Assembly: GCA_902463875.1 (NCBI GenBank)
Contig: CABQHR010000114.1
Coordinates: 1 to 5,958, forward strand
Source: an uncultured Collinsella sp.
Lineage (GTDB): Bacteria; Actinomycetota; Coriobacteriia; Coriobacteriales; Coriobacteriaceae
Direction: 5' to 3'
DNA: 5,958 nucleotides
Numbering within the stretch: the stretch's first letter is position 1; each line of letters begins with the position of its first letter. This document shows, piece after piece, positions 4,727 to 5,958 of the stretch. A program made the translations under genes and the position numbers. The notes below the pieces were generated by a model. That model was not told the origin of the DNA, did not search any database, and was given only the letters and a program-made list of their open reading frames with translations.

Positions 4727-5704
4727 ATGTACCAGACGCGTAAGATCGGTGTGGTCGGCCAGGGCCACGTAGGAGCACATGTCGCCAACAGCCTGCTCAT
4801 GCAGGGCATTGCCGATGAGCTGTACCTGTGCGATATCAACGAGGCCAAGGTGACGTCCGAGGTCCAGGACCTGCGCGACTCCCTTTCGTTTGTCCCGTAC
4901 AACACCAAGATCGTCAACTGTTACGATCACTACGAGGAGCTGGCCTGCTGCGACGTCATCGTCAACGCCGCCGGCAAGGTCGCGCTGGCCGCCGGCAGCC
5001 GCGACGGCGAGCTGTTCTTTACCACCGACGCCGCCCGCTCCTTTGCCAAGCGCATCGTCGACGCCGGCTTCGACGGCATCTTCGTGAGCATCTCCAACCC
5101 CTGCGACGTCGTGTGCACCGAGCTGTGGCACCTGACCGGCTACGATCCCAAGAAGATCATCGGCTCGGGCTGCGGCCTGGATTCCGCCCGCCTGCGCACC
5201 GAAATCTCCAAGAAGGTCGGCGTGAGCCCCAAGTCCATCGACGCCTACATGATTGGCGAGCATGGCTTTAGCCAGCTGGCCGCCTTTAAGGCCGCAACCG
5301 TCGCCGGCAAGAGCCTCACCGAGCTTCAGGCCGAGAACCCCGACAAGTACGCGTTCGACCACATGGAGGTCGAGGAACTCGCGCGCAAGGGCGGCTATGT
5401 GACCTACGCTGGCAAGCAGTGCACCGAGTACGCCGTCGCCAACTCCGCCGCGCGCGTCTGCGCCGCCGTGCTGCACAACGAGCACGCCGTGCTTTCGGCC
5501 TCTACGCTCATGACCGGCCAGTATGGCCAGGAGGGCATCTTTACCTCCCTGCCGTGCGTGATCGGCGCCGAGGGCGTCGAGGAGGTCTACACGCTGGACC
5601 TGTCCGAGTACGAGCTCGAGGGCTTCCACAAGAGCTGCCAGCACATCCGCGACAACATCGCCCAGCTCGACTGGTGGGATGCCGAGGCCTACGACGCAAA
5701 GTAG
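4727..5704 (+). CDS. L-lactate/L-2-hydroxyacid dehydrogenase (LDH/HicDH family)
   Basis: The 325-residue product belongs to the NAD-dependent LDH/MDH family, which interconverts 2-oxo acids and L-2-hydroxy acids in the cytoplasm and reoxidises NADH in fermentation. The Rossmann motif GQGHVG is at 11-16, with Asp36 (LCDIN) favouring NAD over NADP. Catalytic positions are all present: Arg92, Asn124 (SNP), Asp152 and Arg155 (GLDSAR), and His179 (GEHG). The residue equivalent to LDH Gln102 is Ala86, not the Gln of lactate dehydrogenases or Arg of malate dehydrogenases. The segment ELARKGGYVTYAGKQCTEYAVANSAARV resembles, from memory, the L-2-hydroxyisocaproate dehydrogenase branch; it is given here in pieces: ELARKGGYV, then TEYAVANSAARV. 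Lactate is a reasonable default, but a bulkier 2-oxo acid is possible. The gene is monocistronic, with its own promoter and terminator. Confidence 0.88.
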   Translation: MYQTRKIGVVGQGHVGAHVANSLLMQGIADELYLCDINEAKVTSEVQDLRDSLSFVPYNTKIVNCYDHYEELACCDVIVNAAGKVALAAGSRDGELFFTTDAARSFAKRIVDAGFDGIFVSISNPCDVVCTELWHLTGYDPKKIIGSGCGLDSARLRTEISKKVGVSPKSIDAYMIGEHGFSQLAAFKAATVAGKSLTELQAENPDKYAFDHMEVEELARKGGYVTYAGKQCTEYAVANSAARVCAAVLHNEHAVLSASTLMTGQYGQEGIFTSLPCVIGAEGVEEVYTLDLSEYELEGFHKSCQHIRDNIAQLDWWDAEAYDAK

Positions 5705-5745
5705 GCCGTAGGCTGCCGAAACCTTGCGAATCTAAACGCGATACT

Positions 5746-5787
5746 AAGCGGGCCGCGCCGGAAATCCCCGACGCGGCCCGCTTTTTT
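5746..5787 (+). terminator. Intrinsic terminator of the dehydrogenase gene
   Basis: AAGCGGGCCGCG (5746-5757) pairs perfectly with CGCGGCCCGCTT (5772-5783), and CGG/CCG pairing continues inside after one mismatch. A run of six T follows (5782-5787). The minus strand has no T-run on the other side, so it serves the plus-strand gene, 41 bases past its stop codon. Confidence 0.92.
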
Positions 5788-5836
5788 GACTCACGCAGTG
5801 CCCTTGCGAATCGAAGGTGAATGCTTTTCCCGGTAC

Positions 5837-5958
5837 CTAGTACTGCTCGACGCCCATGTAGCGACGAACCTCGGGGCTGTGGTCGAAAACCTTACCGCGG
5901 GCTGCGCGCAGCTCGCAGCTCATCGCGTAGAAGAAGATCGGCTCCAGGTACGAACGCA
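5837..5958 (-). CDS. Probable SIS-domain sugar-phosphate isomerase/deglycase, C-terminal end
   Basis: Only the last 39 codons are in the window; the gene enters from the right edge and stops at 5837-5839 (TAG on the minus strand). The fragment reads RSYLEPIFFYAMSCELRAAR followed by a linker and SPEVRRYMGVEQY. From memory, the run of aromatic and helical residues followed by a terminal RRYxG..EY resembles the C-terminus of SIS-domain proteins such as FrlB-type fructoselysine-6-phosphate deglycases. These act on phosphorylated amino sugars or Amadori compounds, often beside transport genes, which would lie outside the window. It converges on the dehydrogenase gene. The coding frame is well supported by codon use; the family is tentative because the catalytic SIS domains are not visible. 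Confidence 0.6.
   Translation of the reverse strand, partial: RSYLEPIFFYAMSCELRAARGKVFDHSPEVRRYMGVEQY

Noticed and set aside
4526..5644. A 372-codon open frame antisense to the dehydrogenase gene
   Set aside because: It lies opposite a clear LDH-family gene, its product is dominated by Ala, Gly, Val and Leu with no motif, and long antisense frames are common in GC-rich DNA.
5722..5812. Direct repeat CCTTGCGAATC at 5722-5732 and 5802-5812 around the terminator
   Set aside because: An 11-base match without further similarity or any inserted element between the copies is too short to treat as an attachment site or target duplication.

Overview
The window is a stretch of GC-rich bacterial chromosome, with strongly G/C-biased third codon positions in most genes. 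The gene set and the intergenic palindromes suggest a gut actinobacterium of the Coriobacteriia, most like Collinsella. That assignment is inferred from protein style and recall, not from any search.

Layout: (1) 1-1037, + strand: the C-terminal third of an M16C (PreP/Cym1-like) metallopeptidase, closed by a strong intrinsic terminator. (2) 1038-1402: a 365-bp spacer with the terminator, a four-site alternating inverted-repeat array (1103-1248) and a 13-bp hairpin just before the next ribosome binding site. (3) 1403-1999, + strand: 5-formyltetrahydrofolate cyclo-ligase. (4) 2026-2142: first copy of a 117-bp repeat. (5) 2167-3129, - strand: a 320-aa protein with an AbiEi-like N-terminal part and a DUF559/Vsr-like nuclease-fold C-terminal part, with no visible partner gene. 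(6) 3185-3219: a tandem 13-bp repeat upstream of that gene. (7) 3426-3542: second copy of the 117-bp repeat, exactly 1400 bp from the first. (8) 3590-4516, - strand: MetA-family homoserine O-acyltransferase, predicted to use acetyl-CoA. (9) 4517-4726: divergent promoter region with a degenerate copy of the palindrome that forms the first terminator. (10) 4727-5704, + strand: lactate/2-hydroxyacid dehydrogenase with its own terminator. (11) 5837-5958, - strand: the last 39 codons of a probable SIS-domain sugar-phosphate protein.

The metabolic genes are ordinary housekeeping functions (one-carbon folate recycling, methionine synthesis, fermentative NADH reoxidation) in separate transcription units, not one pathway operon. 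The more unusual content is between genes: three different palindromic or repeat families lie within 6 kb, two of them present in two related copies inside the window, and one pair brackets the lone AbiEi/DUF559-type gene. No complete new defence system is visible. The best lead is that bracketed gene and the repeat families around it.
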